In this document: piece by piece, positions 1-11,850 of the stretch | Layout of the letters: each line of letters opens with the position of its first letter | Numbering within the stretch: the first letter of the stretch is position 1 | DNA from: Proteles cristata cristata | Lineage: Eukaryota; Chordata; Mammalia; Carnivora; Hyaenidae | Direction: 5' to 3' | Assembly: GCA_017311185.1 (NCBI GenBank) | Contig: JAESUZ010000761.1 | Coordinates: 877,001 to 941,000 of the forward strand | Length of the DNA: 64,000 nt | Made by a program: the position numbers and the translations under genes | Notes under the pieces: generated by a model | Told to the model about the DNA's origin: nothing | Seen by the model: only the letters and a program-made list of their open reading frames with translations | Database searches by the model: none

Positions 1-160
1 GCAGATTCTCCTTGGAGACTCTGTGGAAGAGCCCAGGTCCACTGCACGCCTTGATTTTGACCTCGGGGGCCCAGGGACGGAGAAACCAGTGGAGCCTACC
101 CTGGCCTCTGAAGTACAGAATGCGACCTCATCCCTGGTGTTGTTGTAAATAGAACACAAA
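1..160 (+). mobile_element. MLT1-like LTR fragment
   Basis: The order CCTTGATTTTGACC, a short gap, then GTACAGAATG resembles the 3' part of MLT1-type LTRs. It is badly eroded and cut by the window edge. Confidence 0.3.
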
Positions 161-663
161 TACAACGGGCAACATGACGGTACTGACAGCACCAGGCGCT
201 GATCCAAGGCCTTCACAGTGATTCAGTCTCACAGCACGGTCCCTGCAATCATCCCCAGGCCCCGTACACAAATCCACAGCATAGAATGTTCAGCTGCATA
301 GCTTGCTGGAGACCCTACAGCCCATGAGAGCGGAGTCAGGCTCTGAGCCGGCCTCCCGGTGGCAAGGTCATGCACTTGACTGCTCTATCCTCGGGCCACT
401 AGGTCTGCTCTTCTCCCACCCAAATAGCAAAGATCATCAATTCCTTCCCAGCTTAAAGGCCTTTTGGTGAGGGCGAGGTTCCTCTTCACGTGCTTAGCCC
501 GGCTTCCACCTTACAATGTTACCACCAACGTGCCATTTCGTCCTTTTCTCTCAAGCCAAATTATTCCCCAAACATCTCCGGACCTTTGCACATGCTTTTT
601 CAACACCTGATGTCCTTTCCTGCTTGCTCTGTCTGGAAAATCCCCAGGCTTCCTTCGGTTTCT
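160..663. other. No gene; partial L2-like tract
   Basis: No coding signal. Around 580-650 the text CCTTTGCACATGC ... CTGTCTGGAAA resembles the L2 3' region. The rest looks single-copy. Confidence 0.4.
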
Positions 664-1083
664 CCTTTCTTTTCTTCCTTTTTCCTTTCCTTTCCTTCCT
701 TCCTTGAGTGCAAGCAGGGGAGAGGGACAGAGGGGGACAGAGAGAAAGGAATCTCAAGCAGGCTCCATGCTCAGGGCAGAGCCTGACATGCATCTCAACC
801 CCACAACCATGAGATCAAGACCTAAGCTGAGGGGCATCTGGGTGGCTCAGTCGGTTAAGCATCCGACTCTTGGTTTCGGCTCAGGTCATGAGCTCACAAT
901 TCCTGAGTGTGAGCCCCCTGTCGGGCTCCGCGCTGACAGTGCAGAGCCTGCTTGGGATTCTCTCTCTTCTTCTGCCCTTTCCTCCTTCTCTCAAAATAAA
1001 TTTAAAAACTTAAAAAAAAAAAAAAGACCTGAGCTGAGATCAAGAGTCAGAGACTTCACAGACTGAGCCACCCAGACCTCCCC
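664..1083 (-). mobile_element. CAN-type SINE, antisense, split by another SINE
   Basis: The A-tail complement and body run to 830 and resume at 1024, ending GAGCCACCCAGA. A sense copy sits inside. Confidence 0.75.
831..1023 (+). mobile_element. CAN-type SINE, sense, nested
   Basis: Starts GGGGCATCTGGGTGGCTCAG and ends in an A-rich tail. It is flanked by AAGACCTAAGCTGA (817-830) and AAGACCTGAGCTGA (1024-1037), a 14-base target duplication with one change. Confidence 0.9.
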
Positions 1084-1433
1084 TGGCTTCTCTTGAAAGA
1101 GGCATCTCCAGTTTGGTCTTCTCTGAAGAGCTCTCTGACCCCCAGACGGGGTTCTTGTGGGGCCTCAATGCACAACCCCAAGGCTCCTGTTCAGGGGAAC
1201 ATGCTGCGTCAACATTCTGTCCCCACACAAGTCCCCCACTAGAGAGGCCACCCCAGCTAGTGGCGTGAGGACAATCCCCAGAAAATTTGTGTCATGCTTC
1301 ATGGGCAGTCCTCACTCTGGATCTCACACCATGGAATCTCCCCAGCTGCGTGAGCTACTTTACTATTCCAGAAGGAATTTCAGATACTCCCAAAGCTAAA
1401 TTTACACTCAAGGAAAGAAACTTCTTTTCTCTA

Positions 1434-1575
1434 GAAGCGCTGAGTCAGACAACCCAGAATCTGAAACCTGGCCCCACCTCTCAGACCAGCTGTGTGATTT
1501 TTTACTTAACTTTTCTGAGTCCCATTTCCACATCTTTAAATAAGGATAATAGTGATGATAGCAGTTCTTACACAA
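1434..1575 (+). mobile_element. MIR
   Basis: CCAGCTGTGTGA, then a long gap, then CATTTCCACATCTTTAAATAAGG with ATAATAGTGATGATAG; typical MIR core and tail. Confidence 0.7.
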
Positions 1576-1797
1576 CATGTTTTTTTTTTTGAGAATGTGA
1601 TTTTGTACATATGTACACAGTATGTAGAGTATATATAAAAACACATGAGGTACAGGAAGTAGTTTATAAATGTATGCCATAGCTGTTCGTATCATTTGTC
1701 TTCTTGAAGAGATTGTGATCTGCCTCCTCATGTCCACTAGAACGGCTACTATCAGAAAAAAAAAAAAAAAAAAAACCATGGTAAAGGGCACCAGGGT

Positions 1798-2014
1798 GGG
1801 GGCGCTTGGGAGCTCAGTTGGTTGAGTGTCCAACTTCAGCTCAGGTCATCATCTCGCGGTCTATGGGTTCGAGCCCTGCATCGGGCTCTGTGCTGGCAGC
1901 TCGGAGCCTGGATACTGTGTCTCCCTCTCTCTCTGCCCTGCCCTTGCTTGTGCTCTGTCTCTCTCTGGTTCTCAAAAATAAACAAACATTAAAAAAATTA
2001 AAAACAAAAAAAAA
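1798..2014 (+). mobile_element. CAN-type SINE, sense
   Basis: GGCGCTTGGGAGCTCAGTTGG head with GGTTCGAGCCCTGC B-box and A-rich tail. It abuts the next copy. Confidence 0.9.
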
Positions 2015-2138
2015 GGCACTGGGGTGGCTCAGTCAGTTAAGCGTCTGACTCTCGATTTTGGCTCAGGTCATTATCTCACAGTTCATGGGATTGAGCCCCA
2101 TGTCGGGCTATGTACTGACAGCTTGGAGCCTGCTTGAG

Positions 2139-2179
<41 letters not shown>

Positions 2180-2246
2180 TCCTTCCCCACTCACCCTCTC
2201 TTTCTCTCAAAATAAATAAATAAACTAAAACGAAACAAAACAAAAC
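2015..2246 (+). mobile_element. CAN-type SINE, sense, with (TC)n expansion
   Basis: GGCACTGGGGTGGCTCAG head. The pyrimidine region has grown to an uninterrupted (TC)n at 2141-2177. Confidence 0.9.
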
Positions 2247-2850
2247 CCAGGATAAAACGAATGCTGGTGAGGATGTGGAGAAAGTGAAACCTTGTGCCCT
2301 GTTGATGGGAATGTAAAAAGGTGCCACTGATGTGAAAAACAATATGGTGGCTCCTCAAAAAATTAAGAATAAAATTATCATATGCCCCCAGCAAGCTCAC
2401 TTTTGGGGATACATCTAAAAGAATGGAAAGCATGGGCTTGAAGAGAGATTTGCCCACCCATGTTCCTGGCATTATTTACACCAGCCCAAAGGTGCAAACA
2501 ACCCAAGCACCCACTGACAGAGGAGCAGATAAGCAAAATGTGCTGAAAACATACCACGGACTACACACCACGGACGAGCCTTGAGGACGTTATGCTAAGG
2601 AGAGTAGGTGTCACAAATGGACAGATGCTGTCTGAGTCCACTTATGCCAGGCACCCACAGCAGTCAGATTCATAGAGATGGAAAGCAGAAGGGCGGCGGC
2701 CAGGGCTGGTGGAGGGGAGACAGGGGTGCTGTTTAATGGAGTGCAGGGTTCTGCAAGACAGGGAGCTCTGGGGGCGGCCGGTGGCCATGGGTGCACCTGG
2801 TAAATGTATCTCATGCCACTGAGCTGTACACTGAAGGATGGTCAAGATGG
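2247..2850 (+). mobile_element. L1M 3' end (old)
   Basis: GGTGAGGATGTGGAGAAA and GTTGATGGGAATG mark the end of ORF2. The L1M-type 3' UTR follows (GGCCAGGGCTGGTGGAGG and GAGCTGTACACTG). Reading frames are broken. Confidence 0.8.
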
Positions 2851-3865
2851 AAACGTTCTGGCACAAAAACAGACACATAGACCAGTGGAATAGAACAGAG
2901 AACTCAGAATTGGACCCACAAATATATGGCCAACTCATCTTTGACAAAGCGGGAAAGAGTATCCAATGGAAAAAAGACAGCCTCTTAAGCAGATGGTACT
3001 GGGAGACCTGGGCAGCAACATGCAGAAGAATGAAACTAGATCATTTTCTCACACCACACACAAAAACAAACTCAAAATGGATGAAGGACCTGAATGTGAG
3101 ACAGGAAACTATCAACATCCTAGAGGAGAAAGCAGGAGACAACGTCTTTGACCTCTACCGCAGCAACTTCTTACTTGACACATCCCCAAAAGCAAGGGAA
3201 TCAAGAGCAAAAATAAATGATGGGGACTCATCAAGATTAAAAGCTTCTGCACAGCCAAGGTAACAACCCAGAAAATTTATAGGCAACGAACAGAATGGGA
3301 AAAGATAGTTGCAAATGACATATCAGATAAAGGGCTAGTATCCAAAATCTATAAGGAACTCACCAAACTCCACACCCAAAAAACAAATAATCTAGGAAAG
3401 AAATGGTCAGAGGACATGAATAGACACTTCTCCAAAGAGGACATCCAGATGGCCAACAGACACATGAAACGATGCTCAGCGTCCCTCATCATCAGGGAAA
3501 TACAAATCAAAACCACACTGAGATACCACCTCACGCCAGTCAGAGTGGCTAAAATGAGCAAATCAGAGAACTCTAGATGCTGGCGAGGATGTGGAGAAAC
3601 AGGCACCCTCCTACACTGTTGGTGGGAATGGAAACTGGTACAGCCTCTCTGGAAAACAGTGTGGAGGTTCCTCAGGAAACTAACAATAGAACTCCCCTAG
3701 GACCCAGCAATAGCACTGCTAGGAATTTACCCGAGGGACACAGGAGTGCTGACGCACAGGGGCACATGTACCCCAATGTTCATAGCAGCACTCTCAACAG
3801 TAGCCAAAACATGGAAGGAGCCTAAGTGTCCATCAACGGACAAATGGATCAAGAAGATGTGGTTT
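2851..3865 (+). mobile_element. L1 ORF2 3' fragment (younger, broken)
   Basis: Encodes the C-terminal part of the L1 reverse transcriptase protein across at least three frame pieces (2838-3263, 3416-3700 and 3746 on). Recognisable are the region beginning SELDPQIYGQLIF, the run [18 protein letters not shown] and the LLHCWWEWK segment. Stops and frameshifts break it. It stops abruptly near 3865 without the 3' UTR. Confidence 0.85.
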
Positions 3866-4650
3866 GCCCAGAACTGGCAGGAGCCAAAGGCACAAGAGTG
3901 GACTGGCTGTCGGGGTGCTGGTGTGAGTGTGAGAGCCGTCTTGCTGCGTGACCCTCAGATCCCCCGTGAGAAGGGGATGCAACATGCTAGACTGTTCCAA
4001 TCAGGGAGGAGCCAGCTGGTAGGGCACTGTGCCCAGGGCGGACGGGCCAGGCCGGAGCAACATGTCACCTCTGTCATTTCTGTCCCATTCGGTCTCCTTC
4101 CTCCCCGCCCCCCCAGCCACAGCACTGCGCTGACGTGGGCTGTGCTCTCGCTCTGTGTTGGAGGGGATTCAGAGGCCTCCCCGGCGGGGCCGCGTGAGTT
4201 CTTGGGGAGGGGCCGGCGTGGGTCAGCTGTGCCAGCTGTCAAGCTCTTGCTTCTCTCGCCCTCAAACGAGGCTTCACTGGAATAGTGCACACCCCCCTCC
4301 ATCCAAACAAGGGCCCCCACAACTTCAGAAGGGAGGAGCGCGGGTGGTCAGGAAGAGAGAGGGAGGTACTCAAAGCATGAGCCTGGAACCATCCCTGTGG
4401 GCAGCATATCCAATGTGAAGATTCCCGGTGGGTCGGAATGTCTAGGGGCTCGTGTTTAACAAGCACTCGGACCCATATGGAAAGTTCTGCAGCTACGGGC
4501 TTGCAGGAGCTCTTCACTCTGGAAGAGCTGAGCCCCTTTCTCAGTGGGGTTTGAGTAACAGCCACCTCCAGCTCTAGAGATTACAGTTCACAAGCCACAT
4601 TCAACCACACGAATTAAAATGCACAAGGTTTATGTCTGAAGTGAGCAAGG
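3866..4650. other. No gene seen; GC-rich single-copy-looking tract
   Basis: Overlapping open frames occur on both strands, but without recognisable protein or splice context. I see no repeat family here. Confidence 0.4.
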
Positions 4651-4840
4651 CTGAGGCTTTGGATGGTGTGGAATGTGAGAGGGGAGATTCTGAATCCAGT
4701 TCCTGATTGCTAGTCTGTGGGTGGCGTCCAGGATGGTCATTTCAAAGTTTTCGAAATGCAGGTCGCCCCTGTGCTTAAAATCCCTCAGCTTCTTCTCATA
4801 TTCTTCAGATAGGGTGGCCTGAAGAATGCCTACTCATTTC

Positions 4841-5083
4841 TTTCTTTTTTTAATTTTTAATTTTTTAAAATATTTTTATTTATTTCTAGGAGAGAGAGAG
4901 AGAGAGAGAGAGCGTGAGCAGGGGAGGGTCAGAGAGAGAGGGAGTCACAGACTCTGAAACAGGCTCCAGGCTCTGTGCTGGCAGTCAGCACAGAGCCCGA
5001 CACGGGGCTTGAACCCACGAACCCCGAGATCATGACCTAAGCAAAAATCAGACGCTTAACCGACTAAGCCACCCAGGTGCCCC
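4841..5083 (-). mobile_element. CAN-type SINE, antisense (lineage B)
   Basis: Carries the variant TTTCTAGGAGAGAG, GGCAGTCAGCAC and GACTAAGCC. Confidence 0.93.
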
Positions 5084-5284
5084 TAGTGTTTATTTTTTTT
5101 GAGACAGAGCATGAGCAGGGGAGGAGCAGAGAGAGACATACACATACACACACAAAACCTGAAGCAGGCTCCAGGCTCTGAGCTGTCAGCACAGAGCCCG
5201 ATCCGAGGCTCGAACCCACCAACCACGAGATCATGACCTGAGTCAAAGTCGGACACTTAACCAACTGAGCCACCCGGGTGCCCC
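5084..5284 (-). mobile_element. CAN-type SINE, antisense
   Basis: Directly abuts the copy at 4841. The pair together is bounded by GCCTACTCATTTCTT (4828-4842) and GCCTAATCATTTCTT (5288-5302). Confidence 0.93.
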
Positions 5285-5560
5285 TAGGCCTAATCATTTC
5301 TTAAGCTGTCTTCCTTCTCACTCTTACTTCTGGACACGCTGGCTTTCTCTCAGTCGCTTGGGCTCATAATATGCTCTTCTACCCCAGGGCCTTTGCACAT
5401 GTCCCTCCCTTCCCCCTTGTCTATTAAGTCTTCCTTATCCTCCATATTCCTTTTCTTTAGAGCCCCAATGTGACTAGAACAATACATGTCTCCGTGGAAT
5501 CCTTTGACTTATGTGTCTGTCTCCTAGCAGCTTTCTGACTGCAGGGACCATGCCTGATTG

Positions 5561-6172
5561 GGCCATTGCTTTATCCCCAGGTTTGCCTCAGTGCTGAGGC
5601 TCCAGTAAATATTTGTGGAAGGAAATGAGTGATAACAGCGGTAAAACCCAGCCCGGCCAACACAGGCTGGTCCTACGGCCATCAGGGAACCAGACTTTAC
5701 AGGATACAGAAAAAGGTCTGCTGGGCGAAACCCTGCAAATATCAATATTGATTTTTCCCTGAGTCAGATGATTCCAAGGGACTTTTATTTTCTTCCTTAT
5801 GCTTTGTTTTCTCCCAGTTTTTTTTTTTTTTTTTTAAACAATAAGCATGTAACTGCCTTCCATTATCAGAAAAAGCGAATCGTGGCCAAATAGAAGGACA
5901 TCAACAACGGGAACAGTCCATCAGCCTGGCCAGTGGGGCGTAAAATCTCGAGAAGCAGTACTGTCTGTTCTTTAGGATGCACTCAGGTAAGCAAAACAAT
6001 TATTTTTATTTGCTAGCTGTGACCGCTGGGTAATTTTGAAGAAGTCTTTTTATTAATATGTATTTCTGAACTTTGTTTAGGAGAATGACTTACGGTAGCA
6101 CAGATAACATAAACTTTAAATTGACTGTTGAATTATTCCTCAGGGTGGCCCATAGCTAACAAAGGGCCATTC
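5561..6172. other. No gene seen
   Basis: AT-rich single-copy-looking sequence with a T17-type run near 5820. No coding signal or clear repeat. Confidence 0.4.
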
Positions 6173-6390
6173 TTTTTTTTTTTTTTTTTTTAATTTTTTA
6201 ATGTTTATTTATCTTTGAGAGAGGGAGGGAGAGAGAGGAGCAGAAACAGAGGGAGACACAGAATCCGAAGCAGGCTCCAGGCTCTGGGCTGTCAGCACAG
6301 AGCTCAACGTGGGCTTTGAACCCACAAACCGTGAGATCATAACCTGAGCTGAAGTGAGATGCTTAACCAACTGAGGCACCCAGGCTCCCC
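6173..6390 (-). mobile_element. CAN-type SINE, antisense
   Basis: T-tract, GAGAGAGGGAGGG, then CTGAGGCACCCAGGCTCCCC. Probable target duplication around AAGGGNNATTCTT. Confidence 0.92.
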
Positions 6391-6934
6391 CAAGGGTGAT
6401 TCTTCTAATCAGAAAGACCCCAGGAAGTCAGCAGAGAAGCGATTTTCACTTTGTCTTGTTTTATAAAAGTAGAAAATGCTGTCACATCTGCAGCTTCCAA
6501 TTCTTCAAAATGGACCTGTGTCCCCACAACCCTTTTTAAAGCAAATCTCCTCTCCCAAATCCATTTTTGCTTTGGGAAGAAGATTTGTCCAAGAGAAGAC
6601 AGAAGCGCCCATGAAAAGTCTGCTCACAAAATATTTGGCAACTCGTGTGTCATCTGCTCTCTGGGGAGCCAATATAAGCTTGTGCTTCTGGAAACACAGC
6701 TGATTGCTTCATAAATCAATGCGACTGTGGCTGGCGGCAGTGACTTACTTCTTAAACTAAGTCTGAGGAGCGGTAGGCAGTCAATTATTTGTATACAGTG
6801 AATGCAACTCAATGTCTGTGGAAAAATTGTACTCATTAGCTCCTTTTTCTGTACTGTTCCTCGTCTCCACCCTGTGCACCTTGGAGGATTCTCCTCAGCC
6901 TCCATTTTATGAGCCCATAATAACGATCCTGCTG

Positions 6935-7085
6935 TCATTTACTTAGAACCAAGTGCCAGGTTCTTTCTGTGCGTTTCTCACTTAATCCTCACAACAGCTC
7001 TGTGACGTAAGTGGCTTATGGATGGGGAAAATGAACTCAAAGAGATCAAGTCATTTGCTTGAGGTCGCAGAACCAGCAAGTGACC
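6935..7085 (-). mobile_element. MIR, antisense
   Basis: AAGTGCCAGGTTC, CACTTAATCCTCACAAC, GTGGCTTATGGATGGGG and GAACCAGCAAGTGACC follow the MIR antisense order. Confidence 0.75.
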
Positions 7086-7136
7086 TAATGAGATTCAAAC
7101 CCAGGTCTGTCTATCCCCAAAGCCTGTGGTTTTAAT

Positions 7137-7358
7137 TAAAAAAAAAACACACAAAAAAACTTTCTTCATTTTTGAGAGAGAAAGAGAGAGCATAAGTGGG
7201 GAATGGGCAGAGAGAGTGGGAGACACAGAATCTGAAGCAGGCTCCAGGCGCTGAACTGTCAGCACAGAGCCCGACACGGGGCTCGAACCCATGAACTGTG
7301 AGATCATGATGTGAGCTGAAGTCAAATGCTCAACTGACTGAGCTGCCCAGGCGTCCCC
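7137..7358 (-). mobile_element. CAN-type SINE, antisense
   Basis: Ends GCCCAGGCGTCCCC. CCCCAAAGCC occurs on both sides (near 7116 and 7355). Confidence 0.92.
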
Positions 7359-7746
7359 AAAGCCCACACTTTAAAAAATTACTATAGTTTTCTAGTACCA
7401 CACTCAGTTTCAAAACAGATCTCTATTTCTACTTTGGTTTGATGGGAAATAAAACTACCCCAAACCTGTCCCTTGTTATGATAAAGAAGAATCTGCAATT
7501 CTTTTTCTTTCCCCCACTCTGTGTCCTTGCAGGGGACCACAGCATGGACGAGAACCTCAAGGCGAGGTCCACTGACTTAGTTTTAAATCTGAGAGTTTAT
7601 GATAGACCCTCTTGGAAACTGGGAAAAAGCAAATATAAAGATTCATGTTGCCCTTACCACTGTTACTCAACAGAGTACTGGAAATTCTAGCCAGTGCAAT
7701 AAAGCAGAAAAATGAAATTAGGGGTATTCAGATCTCCTTTTCTTTT

Positions 7747-7972
7747 CTTTTTTTTTAATTTTTTTTTTTAAATTTTTTATTTCTAGGAGAGAGAGAGACA
7801 GTGTGAGCAGGGGAGGGTCAGAGAGAGAGGGAGACAGAGACTCTGAAACAGGCTCCAGGCTCTGAGCTGGCAGTCAGCACAGAGCCCGACGCGGGGCCCA
7901 AACCCACGAACCGCGAGATCATGACCTAAGCAAAAGTCATACGCTTAACCGACTAAGCCACTCAGGCGCCCC
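7747..7972 (-). mobile_element. CAN-type SINE, antisense (lineage B)
   Basis: TTTCTAGGAGAG and GGCAGTCAGCAC are present. CAGATCTCCTTTTCT flanks both sides. Confidence 0.95.
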
Positions 7973-8173
7973 CAGATCTCCTTTTCTGAAAGGAGAAATA
8001 AAACTGTTTTTATTTGTAGATGGCATGATTGTTTATACGTAAAATTCCAACAAGTCTATAAAAACTTTCTAGAAAGCTCAGTTACAGTTGCAAGATACCA
8101 CTGAAGTATACAAAAATCAACTGTATTTCTATATATTGTCAATGAACATGTGGACACCAAATTTATAATACCA

Positions 8174-8363
8174 TTTTTTTCAGTTTATTTATTTTGAGAG
8201 AGAGAGAGTGGGGGAAGGGCAGAAGAGAAGAAGAAAGAGAGAATCACAAGCAGGCTCCACACTGTCAGCAGGGAGCCTGATATGGGGCTCGAACTCATGA
8301 ACCATGAGATCATGACCTGAGCCGAAGTTGGACATTTAACCGACTGAGCCACCCAGGTGCCCC
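8174..8363 (-). mobile_element. CAN-type SINE, antisense
   Basis: Ends GACTGAGCCACCCAGGTGCCCC; nested in the L1M copy. Confidence 0.92.
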
Positions 8364-8603
8364 AACAATATGATATCACTTATAATAATGTAAAACAAGA
8401 TAGATATTTAAGTGTATATCTAGCAAACATGCACAGGGCTGGTATGCTAAAAATTACAGAATATTTATGGAAGAAATCGAAGAACCCCCGAAAAAAAGGA
8501 GAGACATACCATGTTCATGGATTGGAAGACAACATAGTAAAGACATCAATTCTCACACTGATATATAGGCTTAAATACAATTCCGTTTAAAATTCCAGCA
8601 AGA

Positions 8604-8823
8604 GGGGCACCGGGGTGGCTCAGGTGGTTAAGTGTCCGACTCTTGGTATTGGCTCAGGTCACGATCTCACAGTTTTATGAGTTTGAGCCCTGCGCTGGTA
8701 GCATGGAGCCTGCTTGGGATTCTCTCTCTCTCCCTCTCTCTATGCCCTTCCCTCTCTCGTGCTATCTCTGTCTCTCTCAAAATAAATAAATAAACTTAAA
8801 AAAAATAAAAAGAAAGAAAGAAA
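8604..8823 (+). mobile_element. CAN-type SINE, sense
   Basis: GGGGCACCGGGGTGGCTCAGG head. AAAATTCCAGC lies on both sides (8589 and 8821). Confidence 0.93.
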
Positions 8824-9623
8824 ATTCCAGCTAGATACTTTGTATATATAGACAGGCTTATCCTAAAATACGTGTGGAAAGGCAAAAGAGCTAAAATAGG
8901 TAAAAATAATTTTTTTAAAGAAAAATAAAGTAGAAGGAACCATTCTACCTGATTCAAGACTTACATGAGTACAGTAACTAAGACCATGTCACATTGAAGA
9001 GGGACAGACACCTAGGTCAATGAAACATAGTAGGAAACTCAGAAATAGGTCCCACACAAGTAATGCTAAATGGCTTTTGACAAAGTTTCAAAAGTAGTTC
9101 AATGGACAAAGATAGTCTTTTCAAGAAATGGTGCTGGAGCCACTACATTCCCACAGGCAATCACAATGAACCCGGACCGAAATCTCACATTGTATGCAAA
9201 ACTGAACTCAAAATCATTCATAGGTTTAAACATAAAATCTCTATAAAACTTTCAGAAAAAAATGTCTGAGAAATCCTTGGGAATCAAGGACCCAGTGACA
9301 TGTTCTTAGACATGATTCAAAAAGCAGGAGTCATGACAGAAAAAAAAACGATACACAGAAGTCATCAAAATTTGAAACGTCTTTCCTGGGAAATATTCTG
9401 TTAGGAGAATGAAAAGACAAGCCACCAACAGGGAGAAATTATCTGCAAGCTCTGTATCTGACAAGGGACACGTATCTAAAATATTTAAAGAACTCTCAAA
9501 ACTGAAGAGTTAAAAACTAAACGACATGACTAGAAAATGGGCAAAAGACATGAAGAGACATTGCCCCAACAAGGATGTGCACAGGGCCATACACACTTGC
9601 TAGAACAGCTAAAATAAAAACCA

Positions 9624-9811
9624 GGGTGTGCCCGTGTGGCTCAGGTGGTTAAGCAACTGACTCTTGGTATCGGCTCAAGTCATGATCTCACGATTCATGA
9701 GACTGAGTCCTGTGTCTGGCTCTGCACTGACAGCGTGGAGCCTACTTGGGATTCTCTTTCTCCCTCTCTCTGCCCTTCCCCCTCAAATAAATAAATAAAC
9801 TTTTTAAAAAA
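9624..9811 (+). mobile_element. CAN-type SINE, sense, eroded
   Basis: GGGTGTGCCCGTGTGGCTCAGG head with a body matching the family; nested in L1M. Confidence 0.88.
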
Positions 9812-10539
9812 TCCCAAAATTTATTTAAAAAATAAAGTAAAATAAAAAAACAGTGATAACACCAGTTGCTGGTGAGGATGCAGAGAAACTGTGTCTCATA
9901 CACTGCTGGTGGGAATGGAAAATGGCACAGCCACCCTGACAACAGTCTGGCACTTTCTTTGGAAACCATACACGTACCATATGATCCGGCAGCCACCCTC
10001 CTGAGCATTTATCCCAGAGAAATAAAAACTTATGTTCACACAAAAACTTGTGCACAAATGAGCAGATTTATCTGTAACAGATCCGGAACTAGAAACAATC
10101 AAAATGCCCTTCAATATGTGAAGGGTTAAACAAATGGGATATTACTCAACATCTATCCCAAGGAACATTACTCAACGCCTCTATCAGGGAATATTACTCA
10201 ACAATAAAAAATAACAGGTGATCTCAAGGACATTATGCTCAGTGGAAAAAAAAAAAACAATCTCGAAAGGTCATCACCTGTGGTAGAATTCATTTATACA
10301 ACATTTTCAACATGTTACACACACCACAATGGTCTCTAAAAGCTCTGGGAAGAAAGGAGGCCGTCGCTCAAGCCGGGTACTTCAGATGGCCCTCACTGTC
10401 AGGCCCGGGGCAGGGGTCTGAGGACCTGCTCCATGTCCCCTTCTGAATGGTCCCATTTGGCTCTGGGGAGGGGGCGATGGCTGGGACATCCATGCACCAT
10501 GGCCAGCAGGGACAGAGGGCACATCACACCCATTGCTCA

Positions 10540-10842
<303 letters not shown>

Positions 10843-11234
10843 TCAGAAAAAACTCCGTTAGGAGAATACGGTCTTCTGATTATTCACCACCACCACATGG
10901 GGCATGGATGAAATGCACCGTACTGTTCGTACGTAGGCAGGTGCGGGCAGACGGACTTCACAACAGTCACACTTCTGATTCTGCAGATTTTTAAGACTAC
11001 CTTTTTAAGCAGTGACATTTAGCAAAGATGAGCCTGGTTCTGATAATCAAACAGGAGACTTTTTTTTTCATGACTCGAAGCACAAACCACCAATAGCCAA
11101 AAAACAAACTAAGAAACAAACAGACCCAACGACAAATGTGATTGCCACTGATAATCACTGTACACCTCCCATTAAGCTTAGTGCAAGGTGAGTTATCTGA
11201 CACAGTAGGTACTTGTGTTCAGTATTCCTAACCC

Positions 11235-11385
11235 ATTGCCTACTGGCTCTGTGACTTCGGGTGAGTTACTTCTCTCTCTATGCCTCGGTTTTCTCATCTG
11301 TAAAATGGGGCTAATAATACTTGTACCCGGAAGGGTTCTGTGAGAATGGAATGCAATCATACATATGAAGCATTTAGAGTGGACA
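11235..11385 (+). mobile_element. MIR
   Basis: CTGGCTCTGTGACTTCGGG, TCATCTGTAAAATGGGGC and TGTGAGAATGGAATG in MIR order. Confidence 0.85.
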
Positions 11386-11654
11386 TTTGTCCTATTATCA
11401 TTATTGTTACAAATCTTGGATCTAAAGAATTCTAAGCTTATAAATTATAAGAACTATAAGAATTATAAAGAACTTATGAAACTGCTGAGTCAGTCACTGA
11501 GGGAATGGACTTTAAATGATACTTTGTCTGAATCACTGTAAGTCACTCCATTACTTTATACATTTAGGGGAAGTCCGGTGACTCTGAAAGGCAAAGAAAG
11601 TATCAAGACTCTAACTTGGAGATGTGATCTGGACTCGGCACGTATTTTCCCCCA

Positions 11655-11850
11655 ATGTTTTATTATGAAGATGTCAAATATGCAGGCCAGCTGAAAGAAT
11701 TGGATGGTGAACTCTTTTATGTCCACCACCTAGATACTATAATTGGCATTTTCCTGTATTTGCTCTATCACACCTCCATCCATCCACCCACTCATCTACC
11801 TGTTTTATAGTCTGATGCTTCTCAAGGGAAATTCTATACTTGTTTTGTAA
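11655..11850 (+). mobile_element. Ancient LINE-like segment (family unsure)
   Basis: GATGTCAAATATGCAGGCC and TATGTCCACCACCTAGAT resemble a common old mammalian LINE-derived repeat. A similar piece is at 24715-24830. Confidence 0.4.

Larger units (their letters stand above)
4700..5560 (+). mobile_element. L2 split by two SINEs
   Basis: GTGCTTAAAATCCCTCAGC at about 4770 is the L2 pattern. It resumes after 5300 with CCAGGGCCTTTGCACATG and ends near TCCAGTAAATATTTGTGGAA. Confidence 0.7.
7640..10330 (+). mobile_element. L1M ORF2 3' half with four nested SINEs
   Basis: Runs in L1 order: CAACAGAGTACTGGAAATTC, TTTATTTGTAGATGGCATGA, GTTCATGGATTGGAAGAC, a region matching LDKSF-type sequence, then CACTGCTGGTGGGAATGG near 9900 and the end near 10.3 kb. 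Reading frames are destroyed. It is interrupted by SINEs at 7747, 8174, 8604 and 9624. Confidence 0.85.

Noticed and set aside
2838..3865. Reverse-transcriptase-like open frames as a possible active element
   Set aside because: Only the C-terminal part of L1 ORF2 is present, with frameshifts and no 5' region or 3' UTR; it is a dead fragment.
4650..4820. Open minus-strand stretch that translates into a plausible 45-residue charged peptide
   Set aside because: Read on the plus strand it follows the L2 3' pattern (GTGCTTAAAATCCCTCAGC and continuing past the two SINEs), so the open frame is chance.
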